Below, one piece after another: positions 1-10,616 of a stretch of DNA of 64,000 bases. The DNA lies in NCBI GenBank assembly GCA_023213395.1, contig CM041465.1:151845741-151909740 (forward strand), read 5' to 3'. Position numbers and translations under genes: made by a program. This DNA comes from Cycas panzhihuaensis. Taxonomy: Eukaryota; Cycadophyta. How positions within the stretch are numbered: position 1 is the stretch's first letter; each line of letters starts with the position of its first letter. Under the pieces are notes generated by a model that worked only from the letters and a program-made list of their open reading frames with translations, had not been told where the DNA came from and did not search any database.

Positions 1-187
1 TGTTCACACACTCACCAAGGTTGAGATACCTTGGTTGGCAGAATGCCGTGCCATAAAGGAGGTGTGGGTTTCAAGTTGGGTCTGGACTAAACCGGAATAT
101 TGGTGAGGTTTGGTTAGCCATACCATCGTGCCTCAATCAGGGATCATCCTGATAACCAACCGGGAAAACTGAAACTTTAATACAAGA

Positions 188-382
188 TTAAAATACACCC
201 GATCCAATATCCATCATAGCCATGGGTATGCACGTACCACTCTTTAGAGGAGGTATATAGCTGCTCATTGGTGAACTGGGTGAGGATTGGGAGTACCGTC
301 TGCTAGACTTGGATTTCATCACCAAGCACGATTGGTGTATCGCGGGTGAAGGCCAAATTAATTCTACTAGAAGCCTAGGCAT
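188..382 (-). pseudogene. Antisense protein-like fragment in the copia leader
   Basis: An antisense ORF of 64 codons that I do not recognise. Its C-terminal half, rich in Ser and Pro (SQSSPSSPMSSYIPPLKSG), is shared with the matching frame in Cop-2 at 49486-49665. In the best-conserved 84 bases the two copies differ at three places, all third codon positions. The N-terminal halves differ by an indel and a frameshift. The sense strand is copia leader, so this may be a captured host gene fragment or an antisense ORF of the family. No domain is visible and three silent changes are too few to prove selection. Confidence 0.35.
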
Positions 383-543
383 CCTTCAACAACCTCAACT
401 ACACGTTGGACACAAGTTAGAGGTTATTGGGTTGATTACGCATCCTACATTCGAGCTTCAAGTTGTGTAAACCTAATGATGTCAACTTCTACATTGGCCT
501 ACAATCTTGTATATTGATCACTTACTTATTTGTAAAAGTGATC

Positions 544-679
544 CATAGTGTAATCACAATCATAGTGCTTCTCATATTCTGCGTCCAAAGTTAATATTTG
601 CCATAAGTGTTAGTGGCCAATTTTTATCATAGTTCTTCTCATATTCTGCTGCGTCGGGTTAATATTTGTCACAAGTGTT
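544..679 (+). repeat. Two-unit tandem repeat of 68 bp in Cop-1 leader
   Basis: The core string catagt[g/t]cttctcatattctg recurs with a period of 68 bp, each unit ending in aagtgtt (605-611 and 673-679). The equivalent place in Cop-2 has three units of 69 bp (49115-49321), so unit number varies between copies of the family. Confidence 0.7.
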
Positions 680-845
680 GGTGACTTTTCTCTAAGTTGC
701 TCCCTTCATCTTTGAGCAACCATTCTCACTTCTTCTTCCTTCTTCTACACTACTTCATTACATTTCCCATTTGTAAATAGTGATCGGTCATTTATTACCA
801 TCACTTTTATAGTCCTTGTTCATTTCTTCCCTTCTAAAAGACACA

Positions 846-1770
846 ATGTCTTCACAATTCAAGCAAAATGTGAACCGCATTCTAAAAGGGAAAGAAAATT
901 GGGACATGTGGTTCATCGTGTCGAAATGCCGCAAAGTATGAAGGTCTATGGAGAGATCACTTACAACCTACACCACTGCTGCATTCTGACTACCACAATC
1001 GCTTCAGCAGGAGGTGCTCCAACCGCTCCCATCAAGGCGTAGCTAAACGCCAATGGGAACTTGATGATGATAAAACTGCAGGATATCGCTTGTCACCGAT
1101 TATTCCCTGCATAATCTCATTGATGAAGCCGTACATGATACAAAGATGGAAAGTTCTTGAAGTTCTTAAGAAGAACTTTGACACTAAATCAGACTTAGAA
1201 TTTGTTCACTTAGTCAAGATGAACAAATTGAAAATGCAAAAGGATATGAAAGTGAGATAATCAATCTCCTTCATCCAATCAAGCAAGCCATTGATAAAGA
1301 TTTTAAAACTCAATGCATTACATGGGATTTCTTAATTCACCATGTCTCCATATCCCGATTATAAAATCTATTGGGAGTCTTCAATCCAGGGAACTTTAAA
1401 GACCCTAAACTTTGAGGATCTTGTCGATAAGTTCATTGAATTTGATAAGACCTTTGATACCAACTTTGCCACTACATCGATCCAATTGATGTGCTTTTGA
1501 AGTGGAAGAAGATCTTTGTTACACCAAAATCAAGGTCAATACTCTCAGAGGTGGTAATTCCCAAGGAAGAGGAAGAGGTAGACAACAAGGACAACGTCCT
1601 CTTAGTCAACAGCTCCTCAATTCCAACAAAATAGCCTCAACGCCAAGGGCAAAATAATCAACCCGGACCTAGATCCAAGAATCGAGATAATCCAAATTCT
1701 AATACTTGACCGAAATCAAACAATCGTGTGCCAAAGGTGTAATAGAAGAGGACATTATGCCAAAAATTAC
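846..1770 (+). pseudogene. gag: Cop-1 gag with zinc knuckle (broken)
   Basis: Capsid protein of a copia element, which would form the cytoplasmic particle holding the RNA. The start ATG at 846 opens MSSQFKQNVNRILKGKENW, a typical copia gag opening with a Trp-containing LKGKENWDMW block. The frame then shifts several times and has internal stops. Recognisable pieces follow at about 1140-1260 (LEVLKKNFDTKSDLEFVHL) and 1390-1490 (TLKTLNFEDLVDKFIEFDK). The zinc knuckle at 1729-1770 has the CX2CX4HX4C spacing but the last Cys is Tyr (CQRCNRRGHYAKNY). Cop-2 has the same gene in the other orientation. Confidence 0.8.
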
Positions 1771-1989
1771 GTAACTACCACCAACAAACTATCAAGTTAT
1801 CAATACCATGGTGCACATAATGTTGATAATACTTCTCTTGAAGATGCTTTTGGTGGAACGCAATTTGCTCATGCACACCTTCAAAGAATTGGGACCACTT
1901 CATCAAATGTTGTTGATAGATCCACTAAGTATATTGAGGCTCATTGTGGCTATGCTTATTCACTTTTGCCTTCACCACTTGGAGTTGCA

Positions 1990-2420
1990 AATAGTGCTAC
2001 CTCAAATACTTCATCGTGGATCATGGATATCGAGCAACACAACACATGACTTGTCATCGCCAGCTTCTTTCAAGATTTTGACTCAAGTTCGTGGTGTTGT
2101 ACACATGGTCGACAAATCATCTCACCATCGAAGGACTTGGAGCTTTGCAAAACTCCTGTGCCTTCCAGATTTTACACTTGTTGATGTTTTATATATTCTC
2201 GCCTGGCGTAATCGCCTCCCTATCCACCCTTGTCTCTCGTGGATTTGATCCGAGTGTAATCGCAAACAATCAAACTCTATGTCATTCACCCTCCTTCAAA
2301 TGCCGTGGTTATGACCTAATTCTTGATGGTAAACGCTTCGCCTAACCGGCTCACCATCCTCCTCAAGTCAACTATGTTGATGATGAATTTGTTTTACCAC
2401 AACCCCGACTCCTCAAAAGT
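1990..2420 (+). pseudogene. Cop-1 aspartic protease remnant
   Basis: The protease would cut the Gag-Pol polyprotein. The copia active-site region begins at 2017 with WIMD, followed by a damaged stretch where the family normally shows D-T/S-G-A and HMT. Frameshifts scatter the rest over two or three frames. It is placed by order between the zinc knuckle and the pre-integrase motif at 2440. The catalytic triad is not intact. Confidence 0.55.
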
Positions 2421-3370
2421 TGTCCCAAGCACTCTATGGCATGCTCGTATGGGCCATATCAAAATTGATCGCTTACGAGGACTACAAGACACTCTTCCCA
2501 GTTTGCCTAAGTTCCTCCAAGCCCTTTAAATGTGAAGCATGTATTATTGCTAAATCTCAAAGACAACCCTTTCCTCGTAGTCAGTGGAAATCTACCCAAC
2601 CTTTGCAGCCTGTACACTCAGATATATGCGGTCCTATGCCCATCCCTTCTATCAAACAGTGGTACTATATTACTTTCATTGATGATTTTACCAAGAAAGT
2701 ATGGGTTGCTTTTCTTGCAAAGAAAGATGAAGCTTTTCTATGTTTCAAGCTTTCAAGGCCCGCGTGGAAAATGAATCGATTCAAGATCAAAATACTCGGG
2801 ATCGACAATGGTGGCGAGTACACATCCAATGAGTTTGAATCGCACCTACGCCAACGTGGAATCAAACATCGACCATCGCGGTGTACACCCCAAAGAAATG
2901 GAGTTGCCGAGCGTATGAACAGGACCATCATGAATATGGCTCGTGCTATGCTGGTATATAAGAATGTCCCTATCTATCTTTGGGCTGAGGCTATCTGGAC
3001 TGTGTATTGCATCAACACTGTTAGTCCCTCCAAGCTCGGCCCCTCTCCATATGAAATGTGGTATGGACAAATCCCCTCTATCTCGCACTTCAGAATTTAT
3101 GGCTCTACTAGTTATGCTCATATTTTGCAGAACATAGAAATAAGCTCCAAGATAGAGCCATCAAAGGCATCTTTGTCGGATACCCTATGGACAAAAAGGG
3201 ATACAAGGTTTTTATACCTTGAGCGCAAAATCATCATCACTAGAGATGTTATCTTTGCAAAGATCAAGATCAATTACTCAGACTTGACTCCAAGACGCCT
3301 TCATATCGATTTAATGATGCTACTGAATTTGATGTCCAGATTCCAAAATTTAGGGGAGATCTTTGAATGA
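2420..3370 (+). pseudogene. Cop-1 integrase (long open remnant)
   Basis: This is the best-kept part of Cop-1. Before it, another frame shows the GAG-pre-integrase motif LWHARMGHIKIDRL. The 316-codon frame then gives the second zinc-binding half (CEACIIAKSQRQPF), followed by the catalytic core: first Asp in HSDICGP, second Asp in GIDNGGEY, and Glu in NGVAERMNRT. All three acidic residues of the DDE triad survive. The C-terminal YGSTSYAHI region follows and frames break near 3130 and 3370. It would join cDNA ends to host DNA in the nucleus. Isolation from a working Gag-Pol makes it inactive. Confidence 0.85.
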
Positions 3371-3836
3371 TGCTTAAAATCTTGGAATCTGACAATAGAG
3401 CCTCGAAGGATACAAGCTGTGACTCCAATCCAATGTGTACACATCCAACACCATCATTTGTGAATTAAGTTGACAAAGGCAAAGCCATAGCAGAAGGATC
3501 ATCTTCTCCAACATCTGTGGCTGGCCCATCTTCTCCAACATCGTCAACTTCCTCCGTGCCAAATATTTCACATGATCCTTTTCAGGATCAAAACAAAGAC
3601 CAAGAGGTTGTGGAAATGAAAACCTCATTCCCAACTCGAGGTTTTCGTGAAACCTACCAGCTACACAAGGACATGCGACCAGATGAGGTAGGCAAAACTG
3701 GCACTAGAAGTGCCCATAGAGCAAGGATGCATGAATCACTTTCCGCTGAGCTTGAACCAGTAGAACTGCATCTTGCTCTTAATGAAGAGCCCCTAACGTA
3801 CCAAGAAGTCAGAAGCATGCAGCTTGGAGAAATGCC
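3371..3836 (+). pseudogene. Cop-1 integrase-RT linker
   Basis: A low-complexity Ser/Thr/Pro-rich frame at 3517-3840 (AGPSSPTSSTSSVPNIS) links integrase to reverse transcriptase, as is usual in copia pol. The start is a conventional choice, since the polyprotein would run through. The same linker appears in Cop-2 near 39250-39700 on the minus strand. Confidence 0.6.
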
Positions 3837-5250
3837 ATGAACGAAGAGTATCAATCTCTTATTAAGAACGGTACATGGGAGCTTGTTGATCTACCACTTG
3901 GAAGAAAGGTAGTTCAAAATAAATGGGTGTTCAAAAACAAGTATAGATCAGATGGCACCCTAGAAAAACACAAGGCGAGGTTGGTAGCAAAAGGATTCAC
4001 GCAAAGGGAAGGCATTGACTACACTGAAATCTTTGCTCCTACAACCAAGTGGCCTACAATCAGAACTCTAATAGCCTTGGCTGCTCAATAGGGTTGGAAA
4101 ATCCACCAACTCGATGTTAAGACCGCATTTCAATGGGGACCTTAAAGAAGAAATTTACATGGCTCACCTGTAGGATACGAGATTGACGGTCAGAGCATAA
4201 AGTTTGTAGGCTCAAAAGTCCTTATACGGCCTAAAGCAAGCCCTCGTGCTTGGTTTACCAAGTTGTCTCGAAAGAATGAGGCAACTTGGATATGAGGTTT
4301 GTGACTATCAAGATATTGATGCAACATTATTCATCAAGCGCCAAAATGATAAAGTCACTTACCTCTTAATCTTTGTGGATGACATGCTCATAACTGGAAT
4401 AGTGAATGTAATCACCAAGAAGAAGGACCTTGCTAAAACTTTTGAATTGTCGACCTCGGGTTGATGAAATATTACTTAGGAATTGAAGTAACTCAAAAGG
4501 ATGGCAAAATCTTTCTCCCAAGAAAAATATATCAACGATCTTGACAAAGTTTCAGCTTGGAAGGTGCTCGACCAAAGGATACACCTATGGAGCCTAATAT
4601 TAAGCTCTCGGTTGATGGTGACAATAGGGAGGCATTTAACACTCTACAGTGCAACTTGTAGGTAGTCTCATCTATACTACCAACACAAGGCCGAGATATT
4701 GCACACTGCGGCATTCTTGCAAGATTCATGACAAATCCTAAGCGTAATCATTGGCAAGTCGCAATACGAGTGTTGAGGTACCTAAAGACGACTAGCAAAT
4801 ATGGTCTCATTGTATGAACCCAATGCGTAATTTAAACTTTATGCATACAGGACTCGGACTTTCTTGGGAGATAAAGACACTTGAAGATCTACGTCTGGCA
4901 CGTAACATTTCTTGGAACAAAGACCAATATCATGGAGATCCAGACGAAAAGATAGTTGCACTCAACCATCAAGCCGAGTACATCACGCTTCCTCGAGACA
5001 AGCAAGGAGGTGATATGGATTAGAAAATTATTGAATACATTAAATGCCACCCAAACAAGTTCTACTAGCTTACATGTAGATAATCAATCTACAATCCAGA
5101 TGGCTAAAAATCAGATTTCATGATCGTACCAAACATATAAGTACAAAAGTCCACAGGATTAGAGAACTAGTTTATGATGACACAATTCAATTGAGTGCCT
5201 CACGCAGATCAAGTGGCCGATATCTTCACCAAACCAATCAAGAGGGTGAA
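3837..5250 (+). pseudogene. Cop-1 reverse transcriptase and RNase H (broken)
   Basis: Reverse transcriptase opens with MNEEYQSLIKNGTWELVDLP, and continues KNKWVF, KARLVAKGF and a stop at 4089. Frameshifts follow at the LDVKTAF block. The catalytic block appears as IFVDDMLITG at about 4369-4398, so both Asp residues of the YxDD motif remain. RNase H remnants run from about 4740 to 5240, including VDNQSTIQMAKN near 5082 and DQVADIFTKP-like residues near 5210-5235. Frames change at least four times. The enzyme would copy the RNA into cDNA inside the particle. Confidence 0.82.
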
Positions 5251-5330
5251 GTTTGAACAGCCCGAAGCAACTCACCTTTAGGGCCTCCATCTCGACGATT
5301 GAAGGAGATGACAACAGACCATCATACTGT

Positions 5331-5492
5331 CTCATTCGTGAAAACCCCTCAGGGCACGAAAGGACAAGAGTAAGTCTCGCCTATCCCATTCGTGAAAACC
5401 CCATGTGGGCGCGAAAGGATAAGGGTTGTATCATTTTGGAAAATCGGAACTGTGAAAACCCAAAAGGGCATGGGGATGACCAAATGGTATAT
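5331..5492 (+). repeat. Hairpin-forming repeats in Cop-1 3' UTR
   Basis: Three imperfect units begin with gtgaaaaccc (5338, 5393, 5452). The first two can fold: TTCGTG at 5335-5340 pairs with CACGAA at 5355-5360, with CCC/GGG inside. The second unit has TTCGTG and CGCGAA arms. The same repeats are present in the Cop-2 3' UTR (37555-37695, minus strand). Confidence 0.55.
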
Positions 5493-5695
5493 GGAGACTC
5501 GAGATTTCACTACAAAATTTATTGTCTTGATTGGCTATCTAAAGTCACTGAGCCAAGTTAGTAGATTAGAAAATTTGTGGGTTTTCTTCCCATGAGGGTT
5601 TCCCATAAAAGTATCATACTAGTTTGCTTTGTAAGAGGCTCAAATGAAGACCTCATAGGATAGAATAAAATAGAATGAAATGACCTTCTACCATT

Positions 5696-5706
5696 AAGGG
5701 GGAGAT
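5696..5706 (+). promoter_or_regulatory. Cop-1 polypurine tract
   Basis: The purine run aagggggagat sits directly against the 3' LTR, where plus-strand DNA synthesis would be primed. Confidence 0.8.
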
Positions 5707-6004
5707 TGAAAAGGGTTAATGACATAAGGTCATTACATTAGTTGATTATTTCGAAAAAGGGTCTTAAGTGAACTTTAAATTAGATCACTTAAGTGAAATG
5801 CACTTTCATGTGCATTATGTGTAATTTCATTTCACCTAACCCAAATGCTCCCTCTCTCAATATAAAAGTAAAGCTCAATGGAGGAGATTCATTCTTTACC
5901 TCCCCATTTTGTGAGAGCTACTTTCTTTCTCTCAAGTCTCTCTTGCTCCCATGTTTGCCTTTGTGTTTAGTGCATGGAGATGAAGGATAGATCCACTCTT
6001 TTCA
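5707..6004 (+). repeat. Cop-1 3' LTR, 298 bp
   Basis: It begins TGAAAAGGGTTAATG and ends CACTCTTTTCA, giving TG...CA termini. It matches both Cop-2 LTRs (36991-37288 and 51028-51316) in reverse orientation. A TATA-like tataaaagt lies near 5861-5869. The right flank tactc would be the target duplication, whose partner is off the window. Confidence 0.92.
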
Positions 6005-6291
6005 TACTCATCCTATTGTCCTCTATCTAACTGATAAAAATAAAGTTTGTTTTCATTCTAGGGATATATAACATATCCTTCATAAAATAATCATCACAAT
6101 TGGGAGTGATAACTAGGATCTCTCCTATGCCCTTGTTAGTTAATACCTTATTATCTCCCAAAATACTTATATGTCTAATGGGTTCCAATATGTGCCTAAA
6201 CCATTCAAGTGTTCCTATAATATGCTTGGAAGCCCCTGAGTTAATGTATTAAATATCATTGGGCCTTCTTTCATGTGCTTCCATATTCTTT
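6005..6291 (-). pseudogene. Cop-4 aspartic protease fragment
   Basis: On the minus strand this reads as a nearly open copia protease: YINSGASKHIIGTLEWF, then ILGDNKVLTNKGIGEI, then DMLYIPRMKTN, the usual lead into the GAG-pre-integrase region. The catalytic Asp of D-S-G-A is Asn, one G-to-A change. It is cut on the right by Cop-3 and on the left by Cop-1, and its upstream part continues at 36521-36990. It belongs to a copia family different from the others here. Confidence 0.8.
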
Positions 6292-6296
6292 TGATC

Positions 6297-6684
6297 TATT
6301 AAAACTATGTAATATCACCTTCATTTCTTTGTATTTCATATAATTTTATGTTTATTAGTAATCCTAAGGTGACCCTATTATAAATTTAATATTGTTATAT
6401 AATCTAGTTAGGTATGTTGTATGTGCCGCTTAGTCAACCAATTGTATCACTCAAATGTTAATGGGTTACTTATAAATTGAGCCTTATATCATTCATTCAT
6501 ATATGATATTAAAGGTAATACAAAAGCTCTACCTAAATTGATCCCCATGTGGTGACAAATTCACTCATGCTCTTTGATATACTATTGTTCTCACATATTT
6601 TTTCTTGTTTCCTATATTATTTAGTTAGTATAGCTTATTTTCTAATCATAAGCACATGATTTTAGATCCTGAAGTATTTTAACA
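6297..6684 (+). repeat. Cop-3 5' LTR
   Basis: It aligns along its length with 36127-36515. The expected TG start is TA here and GG in the partner; the end is CA in both. Start was fixed by the tgatc duplication. Confidence 0.88.
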
Positions 6685-6696
6685 TGGTATAAGAGT
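6685..6696 (+). promoter_or_regulatory. Cop-3 primer-binding site (initiator Met tRNA)
   Basis: tggtataagagt directly follows the LTR and matches the initiator-Met tRNA site tggtatcagagc at 10 of 12 bases. Confidence 0.8.
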
Positions 6697-8676
6697 TATT
6701 TGTACTCTGATTTAGAGTTGTTTCTAAGAAATATTGACAAACGAAGGTATGTTCCTTCATAATGACACCCTTTTTGCTCTTATTCCTTTATATTTCTCTA
6801 AAAAATTAGTGCATTCTCCTATGTTGATATGAAGTACATCCATTTTTCTAGCATATAACAGCATCTTACAATATATTCTTAGGTTGTTTGAAGCCACACT
6901 TGCTCAAGGTCTAGTTTTGGAGTAAAGAATGTGAGAAAAGGCTTATTTCCAAGCTTCTCCAAACCTAGATCTACTCGTATCTATCTATTGAAGCCATATT
7001 TCTCCCTTTGGTGGCCATACAACCTTTCTTTCTACTTATTAGAGTATGCTCAAAGAGATTTTAGGCTATATTAAACTAGTTTTTCCTTTGTTTGGTTCAC
7101 GTAGCTCTCCACCTTTATATGGCTTTATTTTACCCATTCCAAGCTTATTTTTCATAAATAACAAGTTTATTACCTCTCTCTAACTCCTATGTCCATCTCT
7201 CTATAGTTTCTTTGTGTTTCATGTTGATTTAATTGACTTCTAACCTTTCGAACATGCCCACAGGCTTCCCAAACTTGCATGCAAGTTGTACGACCTTTAT
7301 GTCGTATCCTTTTTCATAAATTTCACTTCAATTCTCTAAATTTTCAATCTTTAGTTAATAAAATCAAAGTATATCTCATAGTTAACTTGAATTTGGTGGC
7401 TATCCCCCTTAGTTGGTCATTTAAATCACTCATATGACTATGTTTCTTTATTGAAAGGGTGAACTTCAAAAGAGATTTAGTTATTTTAAATCTTTTTTAC
7501 ATTTTCAAAAAGGGGGTAAGTTGTATTTAATATAATTTTAGGCCCATAAGCCCCTTATCTATATTAATTAGAGGTCACATGCAGTCTACAAGTAACCGGT
7601 GGCTAGTTTCAGAAGGGGCTTAAGCTCATCTTCCTTTAGATTTTATCATAAAAAGGTACTTTCACTATTTTGACTATATTTAGGTAACCATAAGTCTATT
7701 TTGTAAATTGTCTAAACCATTGGAAAGTAGATTTAGAGCTCTATATATTAGGATAAGTTTGAGCCTAATTTGGAGCTATTTTACTGAAGTTATAAGCTAT
7801 TAAATTAGACCTTGATGTTTAAGCATATTTGAGTATTTTTCTCATTTTTTAAGGCTTATTTTAGTTTTTCAGAAGTTCTTATACTATTATAGGCTACGAC
7901 TAATCTTTGATCAGTTGTCTAATTCTATTTTTGAAGGTTAACAAGTGTATGGTATTGGTTTATATAGGTGTTGCTCTTAAAAGGATTATATAATTCTCTG
8001 TTGAGTATGACCCATTAAAGAGCACTCTAAACCCATCCTTACCTTTTTATTTACTTTATTCCCATCTTTATTTCATTTACTTTACTTAATAAAAAACCTT
8101 TTTCTTTTAAAAAAACTCATCATAAAATCAATTTTTCCATATAAAAATAGATAATTTCCTAATTAATCTCATATTTCTAGCTTTGTAAGGGGAATAGTTA
8201 GGACCTCTAAAGTTACCATCCTATACGTACCATTAGTGTATTCTAATTTATTGAGAAAACCATTGGATATAAGGTGTAATAGGTGGTAGGATAAGGTGTT
8301 AACCTCACCATTAGAGTTTGAAGACCATGCTAGACCCAAAGGGGGTGAGTGCCTCGATTAGATAAGTTCTTACTGCTAGATATATCATTAGGCATAAGTC
8401 TGGCATAGGTGAAGAAACAAATCATAGGGGTCCTAGACCTTCCTTGCAGCCCACATACTAAGGTATATCAAGCCTTGATCTCATATTCTAGTATATCAAG
8501 TCCCTAGTTTGCCACTTATGGGTAGGCACCACTAGACTGGATAGTAACCGATAACTTTCCTAGAGACTTTTAAAACTTAGACTTCTTGATTAGTAGCCCC
8601 TTAAGTAGATTAGTTCACAACTACATAAACCTTAAAGATTAAAAAAAAAATACACACACATACAAACTTAAAAAAA
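6697..8676 (+). other. Cop-3 leader, no gene seen
   Basis: Two kilobases of AT-rich sequence without a supported ORF lie between the primer site and gag. The Cop-1/Cop-2 family has a leader of similar length, so the size need not mean an insertion. I found no second copy in the window to test this. Confidence 0.6.
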
Positions 8677-10010
8677 ATGGCATCATAAATGCTATTATTC
8701 AACAACATTAAACTTAATGGTATTAACAATTTTATACCATTGAAAAAATAAGTTAAAAACTTATTATGAATGACTTTTGGGCCTATGTAAATGGAGACAT
8801 ACCCCTACCTATGCTAATAAAAGATCCCAATGATCTTACCATCATAATTCCTCCAAATCCTATAGCCTTAACTAACTTCAAAGTTAAGGATAATGTGCAT
8901 TATCCTTCCTCCACTTGGTTGTTGAAGACCAAGTGGACTAAAATATCGAAACAACCCAAACATCTCATAAGGTATGGACCATACTTTGTGCCCTCTATAA
9001 GCGAAATGGTGAATCTAGATTAATAACCTTAATGGCATGCATATTTGTAATACATTTTATTAGCAATGTTACAAACCATTTGACTGAAGTTAAAACCATT
9101 AGGAACCAATTGATAATCCTTCGTGAGCCACCTTCAGATCATGATTTAATCTCTAGCATCATAAACATCATATCCATAGAACATAACCCATTTGTCTCTA
9201 AACTACATGATAATTATTTAAAAAAAGACTTCATAACCTTTAAGGGGATCTTTCTATAAGAAGAGAACATACTCAATCAACTAGGGGTTACATTTATATT
9301 TGACTCAGCCCTTGCCTTTATAGCTTGTAATTCAGAAAATGGTAAGACTATTAATAGAGCATATTAATAGCTTAGTTTGCACCAAGATCTAACTCAATAA
9401 TTAGACTCTCTTACCATATTTTAAGAGCTACATTAGTAGCCAACTCAACAGTAGCAATAACCAATTGGTACATCATCCATCAATTCAAGTCAACAACCTC
9501 AACAATCTCAGTAATAACCACATAATCAACCTTAAAAGAACTACTAGAGTAGACCAAATATCGCCTACCTCTATGGTGGTAAAATTGGACACCTAACTAT
9601 TGAATGGAGGAGACATCAAGCTAATTTGTAACCCTTGCAAAATCAAGGGAACCAATCATATAGACCTAGCTTCCAATAAGCTGACCCTTATCATTAACAA
9701 ACAACCCCAATTTACCAATATGGAGCACCATCATATCAACAAGGAGTTCCAAACTGCCTTTAACAAAGACAAGACTATTAATAAGGAGGACCATGCTCTC
9801 CTTAAGGAGCCCCTTTTTCACAATAAGGAGGTTCTATTTTGCAATAAGGAGGCCCTTATTTCTAATAAGATGCCCTTATTCAATAGCAAGAAGGCCCTTA
9901 CTATCTACAAGGAAGGTCATCATTTCAACCACAAGGCTAATTCTACTAATAGAATTGGAATCCCAAATCTACATAGATCCAAAAACCATAAAATATGTGG
10001 TGTTCTCTAA
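8677..10010 (+). pseudogene. gag: Cop-3 gag with lost zinc knuckle and Gln-rich tail
   Basis: A start at atggcatc (8678) and the block LNGINNF are followed by MNDFWAYVNGDIPLP (8766), a typical copia gag sequence. Further pieces run through 9259 in other frames. At 9567-9608 the frame reads YLYGGKIGHLTIEW, with exact CX2CX4HX4C spacing but all three Cys replaced (Tyr, Gly, Trp). Next, 9690-9960 in the true frame is a Gln/Gly/Pro-rich series of degenerate QQGGP-type units. Its Gln codons are often TAA, and a longer open frame (9600-10010) in another phase is a shadow of it. Confidence 0.7.
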
Positions 10011-10109
10011 CAAAAATTAAAGGAACCAACAAAATATTCAATAACAAGGAAGTAATGGGGTAGACAATTAGGACCCCTCCTCCTACAACCTATTCTCTAT
10101 AGCTCTTTC

Positions 10110-10616
10110 TTCTCAACTTGATGAGAATTCTTAGCTCATTAACTCTTGTGCAACTAGATAAATAGATAGTTTAGAAAAGATGTTGGAAGAGATCCACCAA
10201 ATAAGTACTCAAATTATCACATTTGGTAATAATTTGACTTATAATGTGACCAAAATTAGTAGGGCTCTAATAGCCTTGAAAGATTCCAACATCAAGCACT
10301 ACATCAATTATGTGTTTCTTGTACCTAAAATGAAGATAAACCTTCTCTCCATTAGTTAAATGGATAAGCATAATTTAGATATCCTCTTTAGCTAGGGCAT
10401 TTATAAAATCATAGACTATGCAATAGGTAAAATGGTAGCCATAGGATATAAAGATGGTGACTTATACAGGTTGGATGATGTTTCTCTTATTACTACTCCA
10501 CAAAATATATCCTGCTCAATGGATAATATAGCTCAACTTGATAAGGAGAAGAATGTAATTGTTGAAGAGTTCCCTTATATTTAGTAATTAGGTGAATGCT
10601 CATATTCAAAGGACAT
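10110..10616 (+). pseudogene. Cop-3 protease and start of pre-integrase region
   Basis: Near 10133 the frame reads LINSCATR where copia protease has a D-S-G-A-T active site, so both Asp and Gly are changed. It continues through HYINYVFLVPKMKINLLSIS (about 10297-10358) and GDLYRLDD (about 10450-10475), the typical lead to the GAG-pre-integrase domain. It stops at the Tat-1 insertion and resumes at 33835. The stops look like TAG or TAA in place of Gln or Trp codons. Confidence 0.78.

Larger units (their letters stand above)
1..845 (+). other. Cop-1 untranslated leader (3' part)
   Basis: This stretch lies between the off-window primer site and the gag start. It matches the reverse complement of 49115-49870 in Cop-2. 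It has no sense ORF of note. It carries an antisense protein-like frame (188-382) and a two-unit tandem repeat (544-679). Position 679-680 corresponds to the point where Gyp-B inserted in Cop-2, so this copy keeps the empty site. Confidence 0.75.
1..6004 (+). mobile_element. Cop-1: Ty1/copia retrotransposon, 5' end off window
   Basis: This is a decayed copia element read left to right in the usual order: leader, gag with a zinc knuckle, protease, integrase, reverse transcriptase, RNase H, purine tract and 3' LTR. Integrase before reverse transcriptase defines Ty1/copia. It is the same family as Cop-2, which lies in the opposite orientation at 36991-51316; leader, genes, 3' UTR and LTR all match. 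By that alignment its 5' LTR lies roughly 1.2 kb left of the window. The base after the 3' LTR continues directly into the Cop-4 protease remnant, so Cop-1 inserted into Cop-4. Many stops and frameshifts make it non-autonomous. Confidence 0.93.

Noticed and set aside
2665-3121. Minus-strand ORFs of 88 and 91 codons
   Set aside because: They lie opposite the well-supported Cop-1 integrase and are shadows.
5331-5492. CRISPR-like array
   Set aside because: Only three imperfect units with unequal spacing inside a plant retrotransposon UTR.
5253-5561. Plus-strand ORF with repeated RENPxG units, possible repeat protein
   Set aside because: It lies after the RNase H stop in the 3' UTR, the repeat is explained by hairpin units, and the frame is not kept in Cop-2.
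9600-10010. Open 136-codon frame, possible novel Lys/Asn-rich protein
   Set aside because: It overlaps the Gln-rich repeat of Cop-3 gag in another phase; the gag phase has the recognisable units, so this is a shadow.
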